Source of the DNA: JBDWFY01 sp965275915
GTDB taxonomy: Bacteria; Pseudomonadota; Alphaproteobacteria; Rhizobiales; Stappiaceae
Direction of reading: 5' to 3'
Assembly: GCA_965275915.1 (NCBI GenBank)
Contig: CBDHYI010000007.1
Span: forward strand, 2,170,001-2,234,000
DNA: 64,000 bases
A program made the position numbers and the translations under genes. Shown here piece after piece: positions 1 through 8,520 of the stretch (positions are counted from its first letter, which is position 1; each line of letters starts with the position of its first letter). The notes beneath the pieces were generated by a model. That model made no database searches. It saw nothing but the letters and a program-made list of their open reading frames with translations, and was not told where the DNA came from.

Positions 1-271
1 GCAGATCGATTGGTTCGTTCCCGATCGGGGCCGGGTGCCACAGAGGAAAGGCACCGATCCGCGTTCCGAGGGTTTCGACCCAGCAGGAGTCAAGCTGGAA
101 CCGGCGCAGTGACCAGCTGTCGAAAGCGGCCTGAAGCCCCGCCGCGCGCATCTCGTCCTTGATCCATCTCGCCGTCGCAAGGTCGACCGTCGAAGCGGTG
201 CGGTGTTCGCCCATACCGGCGTACCGGATCACATCGGCGCGCAGCGCCTCAGGCGAGAGAGGATCGTTCAT
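1..271 (-). CDS. M28-type peptidase, N-terminal fragment (runs off left edge)
   Basis: Only the first 90 codons are visible, starting at an ATG that overlaps the TGA of the preceding hydrolase gene as ATGA, so it is the last visible gene of the TTT transporter operon. The N-terminus has a pattern I associate with M28-family metallopeptidases: an acidic helix, then GEHRTAST (about residues 21-28), a helix containing WIKDEM and a G-rich turn before an F-D strand. The catalytic metal-binding region would lie beyond the edge, so peptidase activity cannot be confirmed. An unrecognised hydrolase of the same fold is the alternative. Confidence 0.55.
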   Translation of the reverse strand, partial: MNDPLSPEALRADVIRYAGMGEHRTASTVDLATARWIKDEMRAAGLQAAFDSWSLRRFQLDSCWVETLGTRIGAFPLWHPAPIGNEPIDL

Positions 272-972
272 GGGGTGAGTGTCCTGGCAAATATCCTGGT
301 TGCGGTGTGCCGGACGTCTTCGGACGCCACCGCGTCGTGGCAATGGCGCTCCGGAAAACTCCAGCCATGTGCCGCTGCGTACTCGCGCGCTTCACCCCTT
401 ACGCCATGGGCCTTGAGAGCCTCGCGCAATTGCGCCTTGTCGGATTCGGAGCAGGAGGGGTCGTCCTTCGCAAAGGCCAGGAACAGTTCGGCGCGAATCT
501 TCGGGATCACGCGTTCGCAGGACCACGCCCCGTCCCAGATCATCTGTCCGCCATGGATCGACAGACAGGCTTTGACACCATCCGGATAGGCCGCCGCCGC
601 TGCGATCGCGTGGCGTCCGCCCATACAATACCCGACGGTGGCCCAGGCTTTGACGGCTTCACTCCGCATCAGCGCGCCGACGTCTGAAACCGACATTTCG
701 ACGGTCGTCGCACGGTTCAGTCGCTGCGCCTCTTCCGAGGATGCACAGCCCCGGGCATTCGGCGGGTCGAAGGACGGCCCGCTGTGCCGGTAGTAAAGGT
801 TCGGCAGGTAGACTGCGTGACCGGTCTCGCTGTGGCGCCTGCATATGGTCCGCAGCTCATCGCGCAATCCGAACCCGTCCATATAGACGATGATCCCCGC
901 CGGGCCCGGCGTGCCGAAGCGCTCTACCGGCATGATGCCGTCCGCGGTTTTGATCCTCAGCGTCTCGTGCAT
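268..972 (-). CDS. Dienelactone hydrolase family alpha/beta hydrolase
   Basis: A 234-residue alpha/beta hydrolase. The triad of the dienelactone hydrolase family is visible: nucleophile Cys116 in GYCMGG, Asp171 in AKDDPS and His202 in AAHGWSF, at the usual spacing and total length. The family hydrolyses cyclic enol lactones or related esters in the cytoplasm; the true substrate here is unknown. I chose the ATG at 972, only 5 bases after the tctA stop, because the longer open frame upstream reads through the tctA coding region. It sits in the TTT transporter operon, so its substrate is probably derived from the imported acid. Confidence 0.82.
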   Translation of the reverse strand: MHETLRIKTADGIMPVERFGTPGPAGIIVYMDGFGLRDELRTICRRHSETGHAVYLPNLYYRHSGPSFDPPNARGCASSEEAQRLNRATTVEMSVSDVGALMRSEAVKAWATVGYCMGGRHAIAAAAAYPDGVKACLSIHGGQMIWDGAWSCERVIPKIRAELFLAFAKDDPSCSESDKAQLREALKAHGVRGEAREYAAAHGWSFPERHCHDAVASEDVRHTATRIFARTLTP

Positions 973-977
973 CGTGC

Positions 978-2489
978 CTACTCCGCCGTGTGATCGACGC
1001 GGGCCGCGCCGCTGCGTTCGCGAACAGCGCGCGCAACGACGGGATAAAGGACAAAGACCAGTGAGAAGATCAGGATGCCCAGCGTCAGGGGCCGTGTCAG
1101 GAACGGCAGCCACGAGCCATCCGAGTCCATCAGCGATGAACGCACCTTGACCTCAAGAAGCGGTGTCAGCACGTAGCCGATGACGAACGGTGCTGCCGGG
1201 ATCGAGGCCCACCGCATTGCCATCCCCACAGCACCGAAGGCCAGCATAACCCAGACGTCGAAGAGCTGGTTGTTGATCGAATAAACACCGATAATCGCCA
1301 GCACGAATATCGCCGGGGCCAGGATATGGCGGGGAATTTCGCCCATGCGGCCGAGATACCGGCAGGTCGCCAGGAGCAGTACGAACATAAGGATATTGGC
1401 GACCAGATAGGTTGCAACAATACCGAAGAAGGTCCCGGAATGTTCGAACATGAGCAGGGGGCCCGGTTCGATATTGTGAAAGATCAGCGCTGCCATCAGA
1501 ATCACGTCAGCCGCCGACCCCGGGATGCCCAGCGTGATCATCGGGATGAGCGCGCCGCCGATGGTGGAGTTGTTGCCGGCCTCCGAGGCGACGATGCCCT
1601 CTTCTGCACCGGTCCCGAATTTCTCCGGTTCCTTGGAGAGGTTGCGCGTGACCGTATAGGCGATGACCGAGCCGATATTGGCCCCGATACCGGGCAGGAT
1701 GCCGATCCAGGTGCCTATAAGCGAAGACCGGATCAGGTTGCCCCAATACCGGAAGGCCGTTCCCACCGAGGACAGGATGTCCGAGATCCGCACATCCACC
1801 TGTTTGCCGCCGCCGCCATCCTTTTGGATGTCGCCGATCAGGTGACCGATTGCGAAAATACCCAGCATCACCGGAAAGATTGAGAAGCCGGTCTCAAGCT
1901 TCTCGATTCCAAAGGTGAAGCGGGCGTCATTGCTGACCGGGTCCAGTCCGACCAAAGCGACAAGGATGCCCAGGAACCCGGCGACCAGCCCTTTCCAAAA
2001 GTTGCCCCCGCCCGCGCTGGCGATCATAAGAAGTCCGCCGAAGATCAGGGCGGAAAACTCGAACCCTGTCAGCGTCACGGCAAAACGCGCCAGCGGGACC
2101 GAGATCGAGGCGAGGATCACCCAGGAGATCAGCCCGCCGATGAACGACGCGGTAACGCCAAGCGCCAGCGCTTCGCTGGCGCGGCCCTGTTTGGCCATGG
2201 CATGCCCGTCGAACGTGGTCATGATCGAAGACGGCGAGCCGGGAATGCCCAGCGTTACGCCCGTTACCATCGAGCCTGACACGCCGCCTACATACATGCC
2301 GATCAGCAGGAACTGGGCGTAGTTGCTGTCCATGTAGAATGTGAGCGGCAGCGTCAGCGCCATCAGCACGCCCTGGTTCAGCCCCGGCATTGCGCCGAAG
2401 ACCAGCCCGAGTGACACGCCCAGCACCGAAAAGAACATCGCCGTCAGTGTGAGATGGGCAAGGATACCGGCGGCGATTTGCTCAATCAT
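978..2489 (-). CDS. tctA: TTT transporter large membrane subunit (TctA family)
   Basis: A 503-residue, strongly hydrophobic protein with the roughly dozen membrane spans of the TctA subunit. The N-terminal family signature is visible as FGAMPGLNQG, and further glycine/proline-rich repeats of the type LGIPGSPSS and LGIPGSAAD recur at the start of each half. It forms the channel of a secondary transporter for organic acids, working with TctB and the periplasmic TctC. The start at 2489 overlaps the tctB stop as ATGA, which indicates translational coupling. Citrate is only the founding substrate of the family, so specificity here is open. Confidence 0.92.
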   Translation of the reverse strand: MIEQIAAGILAHLTLTAMFFSVLGVSLGLVFGAMPGLNQGVLMALTLPLTFYMDSNYAQFLLIGMYVGGVSGSMVTGVTLGIPGSPSSIMTTFDGHAMAKQGRASEALALGVTASFIGGLISWVILASISVPLARFAVTLTGFEFSALIFGGLLMIASAGGGNFWKGLVAGFLGILVALVGLDPVSNDARFTFGIEKLETGFSIFPVMLGIFAIGHLIGDIQKDGGGGKQVDVRISDILSSVGTAFRYWGNLIRSSLIGTWIGILPGIGANIGSVIAYTVTRNLSKEPEKFGTGAEEGIVASEAGNNSTIGGALIPMITLGIPGSAADVILMAALIFHNIEPGPLLMFEHSGTFFGIVATYLVANILMFVLLLATCRYLGRMGEIPRHILAPAIFVLAIIGVYSINNQLFDVWVMLAFGAVGMAMRWASIPAAPFVIGYVLTPLLEVKVRSSLMDSDGSWLPFLTRPLTLGILIFSLVFVLYPVVARAVRERSGAARVDHTAE

Positions 2490-2953
2490 GGCAGGCTCAC
2501 ATGCAGGACCTCGGAGAAGCCCCAACCGATAAAAAGACATAACACGCAGGCGGAGATGGCTGTCACGGCCAGCTCGAACGGACGGCCAAAGACGCCGGGC
2601 GTCAGGATAAAGGCGCACACCATAAAGAAGATCACTGATGTGATGACATAGGCCGCAAAACCCTCACCCAGCCCCAACCCGATGACATAAAGGCAGAGTA
2701 TCGCGAAGATCTGCACCGTTATTCCCATCTGCGCCCAGATTGTGCCGATCGACGGGGGGGCGCTTTTGACAATGGGAGCGCGAAAGGCCGGTATTGCCAG
2801 GATCAGTCCCAGCAGGAAGATCAGTGCGGGGATCGCCTTACCAAGGAAGCCGGCACCAAGCGGCTCGAATCTCGGTTCAGGGATCGACAGGGCACTGAGG
2901 AACAGGATGGCCGAAAACACCATCAGGAACAGTGCGATCACTCGCTCCTTCAT
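2486..2953 (-). CDS. tctB: TTT transporter small membrane subunit (TctB family)
   Basis: A 155-residue membrane protein with four predicted hydrophobic segments (about residues 5-22, 37-55, 77-120 as a pair, and 127-147), the size and topology of TctB. It lies between tctC and tctA, as is standard in TTT operons. TctB proteins are poorly conserved, so the call rests mainly on topology and position. Confidence 0.88.
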   Translation of the reverse strand: MKERVIALFLMVFSAILFLSALSIPEPRFEPLGAGFLGKAIPALIFLLGLILAIPAFRAPIVKSAPPSIGTIWAQMGITVQIFAILCLYVIGLGLGEGFAAYVITSVIFFMVCAFILTPGVFGRPFELAVTAISACVLCLFIGWGFSEVLHVSLP

Positions 2954-3013
2954 GAGCTTATCCTTTGGCAGATGCCCCGGACGAACGCCGCCCGGGGTGT
3001 CGCGTGCTTCGGG

Positions 3014-3982
3014 CTACTTCTTAAGGTCGTATTTGTCGACGATGGCCTCGAAGCGGGCGTAGGAGGACTCGACCTCGGCGCGAAGGTCTTCGCCGCTGGA
3101 AAAGCGCATGTCCTCGATTTTTCCGCCAAGCTCGGCCTGGAGTTCCTCGTCGGCCATGACCTTGCCGATCATCTCGGCCCACCAGTCACGCGCCTCCGGC
3201 GGCGTGTCCCTGTGAAGGAAGAAATAGTTTGTCGCGGCCCATTTCAATTCCGGATGCCCCACTTCGGAAGACAGCGGAATCTCGGGGAGGGCTTTCGGCT
3301 TGTAGTCGGCCATGAAAACAATCTGCTTCATGTCGCCGCTCTCCACATAGGCCTTGGCCGCCGAAGGCAGCGTGACCGCAAGGTCGACCTGCCCTCCGAT
3401 CAGCGCCGCCCGCATCGGACCGTTGCCGCCCGGCACATTGATGAGCTTGAACTCGACCCCAAGCGCATCCATGAAGCTGAGCGCAATGATATGATTGAGC
3501 GCCGTCAGCTGCACGCCGATGCGCACCTTGCCCGGATTGGCCCTGGCGTACTCCACCAGCCCGCTGAAATCCTCGAAGGGGGCATTCTTGCCGCCGGCAT
3601 ACATGATGTCGATTGCACCCGCGCGGGCCACCGGGATCATGTCGCGGAAATCCCGCCCCAGGATGCCCTGGGCCGAGGTCCCCATGAAGGCTTCGTGGAA
3701 GAAGAAGACCGTGTGCCCGTCTTTTGGCGCGTCATAAGCCGCACGGGTGCCTGTGGTGGTGCCGCCGCCTGCGATGTTCTTCACGATGATGTTCGCGTCG
3801 GTGTACTTGGCCAGGTGCTTGAGAATGATCCTGACGTTAATATCCAGTCCGCCGCCCGACTTGTTGGGCAGGATCAGCGTAATGGGTTTTTCCGGGTAGT
3901 CTGCCAGGGCTGGCTGGCCCGTAAGCCCGCCAAGCGCCAAGGCGCCTGCTGTCAGCGCGATCACAGCGCGTCGTGTGAACAT
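3014..3982 (-). CDS. tctC: TTT transporter periplasmic substrate-binding protein (TctC/Bug family)
   Basis: A 322-residue Bug-type binding protein. Residues 1-28 form an export signal (MFTRRAVIAL, hydrophobic core, cleavage near PALA-DYP); the RR pair allows Tat or Sec export. The mature protein starts with the family pattern YPEKPITLILPNKSGGGLD, followed by the ligand-loop glycines (AGGGTTTG) and a C-terminal helical cap. It is the first gene of a five-gene minus-strand operon and is divergent from a LysR gene, the likely regulator. The ligand cannot be deduced, although the SGGGLD loop differs from the more common AGGGSD. Confidence 0.92.
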   Translation of the reverse strand: MFTRRAVIALTAGALALGGLTGQPALADYPEKPITLILPNKSGGGLDINVRIILKHLAKYTDANIIVKNIAGGGTTTGTRAAYDAPKDGHTVFFFHEAFMGTSAQGILGRDFRDMIPVARAGAIDIMYAGGKNAPFEDFSGLVEYARANPGKVRIGVQLTALNHIIALSFMDALGVEFKLINVPGGNGPMRAALIGGQVDLAVTLPSAAKAYVESGDMKQIVFMADYKPKALPEIPLSSEVGHPELKWAATNYFFLHRDTPPEARDWWAEMIGKVMADEELQAELGGKIEDMRFSSGEDLRAEVESSYARFEAIVDKYDLKK

Positions 3983-4103
3983 GAGATCCTCCCCTGGGTC
4001 TTTTCATGTGTTCTGATGCTTCGTGAAACAAAGGATAGCAGGGTATTGCCATGCTCGGATATCTGTGCTTTTGTCAGTAAGCATAACCAATATGGAATGT
4101 CTC

Positions 4104-5030
4104 ATGGACATTCGTCATCTACGACTGTTTCTGAAAACCCTGGAACACGGCAACATCACCTCCGCAGCCGCTGAACTGGGCATTTCACAGCCTGCCCTGT
4201 CCAAGCAACTCAGCCGTCTGGAAGAAGAGTTCGAGGTGGAGCTTCTGGAACGGCTGCCCCGCGGTGTCCGGCCCAGTGCGATGGGCAAGATCCTTCACGA
4301 CTACGCGAAATCCATCGATGCAAGCTATCGCAGCGCGCTCCGTCATTTGGAGAGCGCGCGCAATGATGATGACGAGGAAACCACGATAGGCTCGGGCTAT
4401 TACTGGCTGAACGGACTGCTGCCGCGGGCTGTCGCACAGTTGGTTCAGGATCGGCCCGGCGCGCGGATCAGGATCGTGGCCGGAGTTCCGGAACTGCTGA
4501 CGGAACAATTGTTGCGCGGAGAAATCGACCTGGTCTTCGGTCCGGTGGCTTTCCGTGAGGAACACCATAACCTGATCGAGGCGAAAAGCCTGGTGCGGAC
4601 AGACACGCAGATCCTCGTCCGCAAGGGGCACCCGGCCAGCGATGGAATTGAACGAAGCATCGAGGATCTGACCCATCTGGATTGGGCTCTGCCCAGAGGT
4701 ACGTTCATTCGAAAACGCTTCGACCAGCTTTTCCAGACCTTCGGCGTTGCGCCACCGGTGCCGAAAGTCGAGGTCAACGACGTCTCGTTTACGCTTGAAG
4801 TCGTGGCGAACACGGACCTTGCGACCCTGGCAACCTCGGTTACCCCCCTGGGAGAGACCTGGCAGGGCTTTGACCGCATTCGCTGCGCCAACGTCAGTGG
4901 TTACCGCGAAACCGGCATTTTGAGGCGCAAGCACGATGTGATGCCGAACTTGTGCAGGGAACTGTGCGAAAGACTTGAAGCTCTTTGCGCGGACCATGTT
5001 CACACCGTGCCGGCCTGGTCAAGCGTTTAG
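4104..5030 (+). CDS. LysR-family transcriptional regulator
   Basis: A 308-residue LysR regulator. The winged helix-turn-helix is at residues 1-60 (MDIRHLRLF, then GNITSAAAELGISQPALSKQ), followed by an effector-binding domain to the C-terminus. I chose the ATG at 4104 because the family begins right before the DNA-binding helix; an ATG at 4092 is also possible. It is divergent from tctC with about 120 bases between, the usual layout for control of the adjacent transporter operon. Confidence 0.9.
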   Translation: MDIRHLRLFLKTLEHGNITSAAAELGISQPALSKQLSRLEEEFEVELLERLPRGVRPSAMGKILHDYAKSIDASYRSALRHLESARNDDDEETTIGSGYYWLNGLLPRAVAQLVQDRPGARIRIVAGVPELLTEQLLRGEIDLVFGPVAFREEHHNLIEAKSLVRTDTQILVRKGHPASDGIERSIEDLTHLDWALPRGTFIRKRFDQLFQTFGVAPPVPKVEVNDVSFTLEVVANTDLATLATSVTPLGETWQGFDRIRCANVSGYRETGILRRKHDVMPNLCRELCERLEALCADHVHTVPAWSSV

Positions 5031-5205
5031 CCACGCCCGGAGCGTGTGAGTATGCGTGGCCGAAGGTCTGCAGGAAAAGGGGCATACAGTCTGCGGCAAG
5101 CCAAAACACAGTGCATGTTTTGCAAGCACATCTTCACATTTTGCTATTGTAATTGATCGCCGCGATTGAGACGTTCTGACAAAAGTCGCAGACAGGGACC
5201 TTACC

Positions 5206-6186
5206 ATGAGCAAGCACCGCTACCGGATTGGCAATCAGGTCAAGGCGGCCTCTGCGGTCATGGGCCTGCAGCCTGAAGCGGTTCTTCGGCGCGCCGGACT
5301 ATCGGTCCGTTTTTTTGACGATCCGGATGCCGGCGTCGACCCCGCGCAGTATTTTGCCATCTGGGCGGCAGCCGAAGAGCTGTCGGGCGACCCTGATCTG
5401 GGGGTGACGCTAGGCCGCAAAATGCCGCATTTGCCGTTCGGTTCGGCTCTGGTGGCATTTTCCTGCGCCGACACAATCCGCACCGGTCTGAGCCGGCTGA
5501 CGCTGTTCAAGCCGCTGATCGCTCCAATCAGGATCGAACATCAGGAGGTGGCCGACGGATATTGGGTTCGTTTCCTGCCGCTTGATGACAGCCTGTATTT
5601 CAGCGCGCTTCTGGCAAACTTCGAAGTGAGTTTTTTTGTTGAACTTTGCCGCCTGTTAACCGGTTGCGGTATTTTGCCTCTGAAGGTCGGCACTATTGCC
5701 CCGGCTCCGGCCCTGGGAGATTTTCTGGGTATTACTCCATGCGCAAGCGGCGGACCTGAGATTCTGTTTCGTCATCCTGATATCGACCTGCCGCTGATTT
5801 CGGAGAATGCGGATGTCTGGCAGGGACTGGAACCGATATTCAGCAAACGGATGCTGGAAATGGATCGGGATATGTGCGCGGCGGATCGCGTTCGGGCCGA
5901 ACTGATCGAGTTGCTGCCCGCCGGACGGTCATCGATCGACGATGTGTGCGGCCGGCTGGGTGTCGGTCGGCGTAACCTGCAGCTCAGGCTCGCCCGGGAC
6001 GGTACGAGTTTTCGCGGAGTGCTGGAAAACCTCCGCCGTGACCTGGCCGTCTCCTATCTGCGCGACGATGCGCTGCGTGTTGAGGAGGTGTCCTACCTGC
6101 TCGGCTTTTCCGATCCCAATTCCTTCTACCGCGCCTTCCGGGACTGGACGGGAATGACGCCCGCGGAGGCACGCAATCTGCATTGA
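5206..6186 (+). CDS. AraC-family regulator with OruR/ArgR-type N-terminal domain
   Basis: A 326-residue regulator. Residues 1 to about 190 resemble the N-terminal domain seen in OruR-type AraC proteins (GLQPEAVLRRAGL, then PAQYFAIWAAAEEL and the SALVAFSCADTIRTGL segment). The C-terminal 100 residues carry two helix-turn-helix motifs, the second ending in LGFSDPNSFYRAFRDWTGMTP, the AraC signature. It stands alone, 95 bases before a Tat-signal SDR on the same strand, which may be its target. The inducer is unknown. Confidence 0.88.
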   Translation: MSKHRYRIGNQVKAASAVMGLQPEAVLRRAGLSVRFFDDPDAGVDPAQYFAIWAAAEELSGDPDLGVTLGRKMPHLPFGSALVAFSCADTIRTGLSRLTLFKPLIAPIRIEHQEVADGYWVRFLPLDDSLYFSALLANFEVSFFVELCRLLTGCGILPLKVGTIAPAPALGDFLGITPCASGGPEILFRHPDIDLPLISENADVWQGLEPIFSKRMLEMDRDMCAADRVRAELIELLPAGRSSIDDVCGRLGVGRRNLQLRLARDGTSFRGVLENLRRDLAVSYLRDDALRVEEVSYLLGFSDPNSFYRAFRDWTGMTPAEARNLH

Positions 6187-6281
6187 TTGCACATTTCGCT
6201 AGAGAAAATGCGTCGCTTGCGAGTGCACCTTGTCAGGCGAGCCGTTAATTTGTCGGCGGTTTTTAACGAAGGAACCCCCAC

Positions 6282-7232
6282 ATGACAAACGATTCCAAAA
6301 CTGCGTCCCGCCGCCAGGTTCTGACCGGTGCTGCGGGCATCGGCTTGGCAGCGGCAACGCTTTCCGCGACGGGCGCCCGGGCCCAGCAGCAGGCAGGCGG
6401 CGAGTTCTCGGGCAAGACCGCCTTTGTCACCGGCGGTGCGCGGGGTATCGGGCTTGCCTGCGCCGAAGAGCTCGCCAAGGGCGGCGCGAACATCGTTCTG
6501 TATGATATTGCCTCGCAGCCTGCGGAGATTCCCTATCCGATGGCGACTGAAGAGGATCTGGCCAACGCAAAGGCCGCCATTGAATCGTACGGCGTGCGGT
6601 GTCTGGCCATCAAAGGCGATGTGCGCGATGTCAACGCGCTGCAGTCGGCAGTGGCGCAAACCCGGTCCGAATTTGGTTCTCTGGACTTTCTGATCGTGAA
6701 TGCCGGAATCACCCAGCCTGGCCGACTGGGCGGTTTCGACGAAGAGCAGGTGCGTACGATAACCGACATCAATCTGATCGGTTCGATCAATACGATGCAG
6801 GCGGGAATGCCGGTCATACAGGACCAGGGAAGCGGGCGTATTATCCTGATGGCCTCGGTCACCGGACGTGCGGGCAGCGATAATTTCCCGCTTTACGGGG
6901 CAACGAAATGGGCGATGATCGGCCTGGCCAAAAGCGCCGCGCTGACGGTCGCCGCAAAGAACATCACGGTCAATGCGGTCTGCCCGACGCTGGTACGCAC
7001 CAGGCTTCTGGACAACGACTATGTACTTGGCGCCCTGGCCCCGGGTCAGGGGATGACCTTCGAGCAATTCGATGCGCTCGCCAATCAGCGGATTCACCCG
7101 ATGGATGTCGGTTTTTACGAACCGGTCGAGGTTGGTCGTGCGGTCGCTTTCCTTTGCGGCGATGGCGCGCAATTCATCTCCGGCGAGGTCGTGGACATCG
7201 GTGCGGCTGCCAATGCGCGCTTCCCGGCATAA
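6282..7232 (+). CDS. SDR-family oxidoreductase with a Tat signal peptide
   Basis: A 316-residue short-chain dehydrogenase preceded by an export signal. The signal has a twin-arginine motif SRRQVLTG (Arg10-Arg11), a hydrophobic core and ARA before residue 35. The SDR core follows: nucleotide-binding TGGARGIG (50-57), NAG (140-142), catalytic Ser192, Tyr205 and Lys209 in YGATK. All catalytic residues are intact, so an active enzyme exported with bound NAD(P) is predicted. A good purine-rich site (AAGGAA) precedes the ATG. Exported SDRs are uncommon because the cofactor is cytoplasmic; Tat export of the holoenzyme would solve this. Substrate unknown. Confidence 0.87.
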   Translation: MTNDSKTASRRQVLTGAAGIGLAAATLSATGARAQQQAGGEFSGKTAFVTGGARGIGLACAEELAKGGANIVLYDIASQPAEIPYPMATEEDLANAKAAIESYGVRCLAIKGDVRDVNALQSAVAQTRSEFGSLDFLIVNAGITQPGRLGGFDEEQVRTITDINLIGSINTMQAGMPVIQDQGSGRIILMASVTGRAGSDNFPLYGATKWAMIGLAKSAALTVAAKNITVNAVCPTLVRTRLLDNDYVLGALAPGQGMTFEQFDALANQRIHPMDVGFYEPVEVGRAVAFLCGDGAQFISGEVVDIGAAANARFPA

Positions 7233-7272
7233 TCGTTTTTGCACGCCGGCACATGATGCTTTGATGGCGAGC

Positions 7273-7304
7273 CTGCCCGGATGTTGAAACCTCCTGCCGG
7301 GCAG
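7273..7304 (+). terminator. Weak stem-loop downstream of the Tat-SDR gene
   Basis: An 8-bp stem CTGCCCGG/CCGGGCAG with a 16-base loop, about 40 bases after the SDR stop. No clear T-run follows, so it is only a possible terminator or transcript end. Confidence 0.35.
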
Positions 7305-7360
7305 ACGCCTGACCGTCCGGAAAAATTCCTTTTGTGTGCCGTGGATTCTTGTTGCTTCAG

Positions 7361-7380
7361 TAGGTAAAACGATTTACCAT
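7361..7380. promoter_or_regulatory. LacI-type operator, copy 1
   Basis: TAGGTAAAACGATTTACCAT holds inverted arms GGTAAA/TTTACC around a central CG, the architecture of LacI-family operators. It matches 17 of 20 positions of a second site at 23477-23496 beside a LacI gene. It lies 27 bases before the start of the solute-binding-protein gene, so binding there would block that operon. Confidence 0.72.
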
Positions 7381-7407
7381 ATGAACTGAATGGAGGTAAA
7401 AGACGAC

Positions 7408-8520
7408 ATGCTTCGAGGTATGACCTGGGACCATCCGCGAGGATATGCCTGCCTTGAGGCGGCTTCAGAGCGCTATTTTGCTGAAACCGGTAACGCAATT
7501 ACATGGGACCGCCGCAGTCTTCAGGCCTTCGCCGATGCGTCTATCGAGGATTTGGCGGAGACCTATGACCTGATCGTTCTCGATCACCCGCATGTCGGCT
7601 TGATTGCCGAAACACAATGCCTGCTTCCTTTGGATCCGCCTAACGGCGATGGCTCGCTCGGAGGGAGTCTGGAAAGTTACATCTGGAAGGGGCAGCTCTG
7701 GGCCTATCCCGTCGATGCGGCCTGCCAGGTTGCTGTTTCGCGCCCTGATCTGGGGGCCGTTCAGCTGCCGGACTGGGAAACGGTATTTGCCGCGAAACCG
7801 GGAGACTTCAGGATGGCGACACCTCTGCTGCCGGTCGACGCCTTTGACCTGCTGATGACCCTTGTGGCCGGGAAGGGGGAGGAAAAGCTGCCGTTCTCCC
7901 AAACACAGTTCACGTCGAAGGCCAATGGTGTGATCGCGCTCAAGGTGCTCAAGTCGCTGTACAAGCTGGGTCCCCCCGAGGCCATTGACTGGAATCCGAT
8001 CGATGTCCTTGAGCTGATGTCAACGACAGATGAGGTGGCCTATTCCCCCGCCCTGTTTGGCTATATCAATTATGTGCGCGAGCAATTTCGGCCGCACATG
8101 CTGGAATATGTGGATTTGCCGAGCTTCGCCCATTCCGATCTGAAGCGCGGCATCCTCGGCGGGGCCGGGATCGGCGTTTCGGCCCGCAGGGGTGATGGAG
8201 AAATTGCAAGGCAGTTTGCCGCGTGGATCGCATCGGAACCTGTGCAGTCGGGCATATACATCGAAAACGAAGGACAACCTGCCAACCCCGCGACCTGGAA
8301 TCGGTTGGCCGACGATCCCAGATATTCCGGTTTCCTGAAAGGTGCACGGCGCACCATCGATAGGGCCTGGACCCGGCCCCGGGATATCTGGTTCCTGGGC
8401 TTTGTGGCCGATGCTTGCGAGATTTTTCCTGACTTTTTTCGAAAGGACAGGGACGAAGAGGATTTCTGGGCGGAGCTGAACGCGCTTTACCGTCGCAATA
8501 TCGCGGAGACCGAAACATGA
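7408..8520 (+). CDS. Extracellular-solute-binding-protein-like protein without signal peptide
   Basis: A 370-residue protein with the general pattern of family-1 sugar-binding proteins of ABC transporters: DLIVLDHPHVG near the hinge, a YPVDAACQV strand, a QTQFTSKANG region and a C-terminal GGAGIGVS-ARRGDGEIARQFAAWI helix. It begins directly with the first domain strand (MLRGMTWDHPRGY), with no signal peptide and no lipobox. The start at 7408 is supported by GGAGGT ten bases upstream. No ABC permease or ATPase lies nearby. It is the first gene behind a LacI operator and overlaps the next gene as ATGA. A cytoplasmic ligand-binding or sensing role is an inference. Confidence 0.7.
   Translation: MLRGMTWDHPRGYACLEAASERYFAETGNAITWDRRSLQAFADASIEDLAETYDLIVLDHPHVGLIAETQCLLPLDPPNGDGSLGGSLESYIWKGQLWAYPVDAACQVAVSRPDLGAVQLPDWETVFAAKPGDFRMATPLLPVDAFDLLMTLVAGKGEEKLPFSQTQFTSKANGVIALKVLKSLYKLGPPEAIDWNPIDVLELMSTTDEVAYSPALFGYINYVREQFRPHMLEYVDLPSFAHSDLKRGILGGAGIGVSARRGDGEIARQFAAWIASEPVQSGIYIENEGQPANPATWNRLADDPRYSGFLKGARRTIDRAWTRPRDIWFLGFVADACEIFPDFFRKDRDEEDFWAELNALYRRNIAETET

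Noticed and set aside
4044..4070. AGCA-N11-TGCT dyad before the first LysR gene
   Set aside because: Spacing resembles a LysR site but lacks the T-N11-A pattern; too weak to list.
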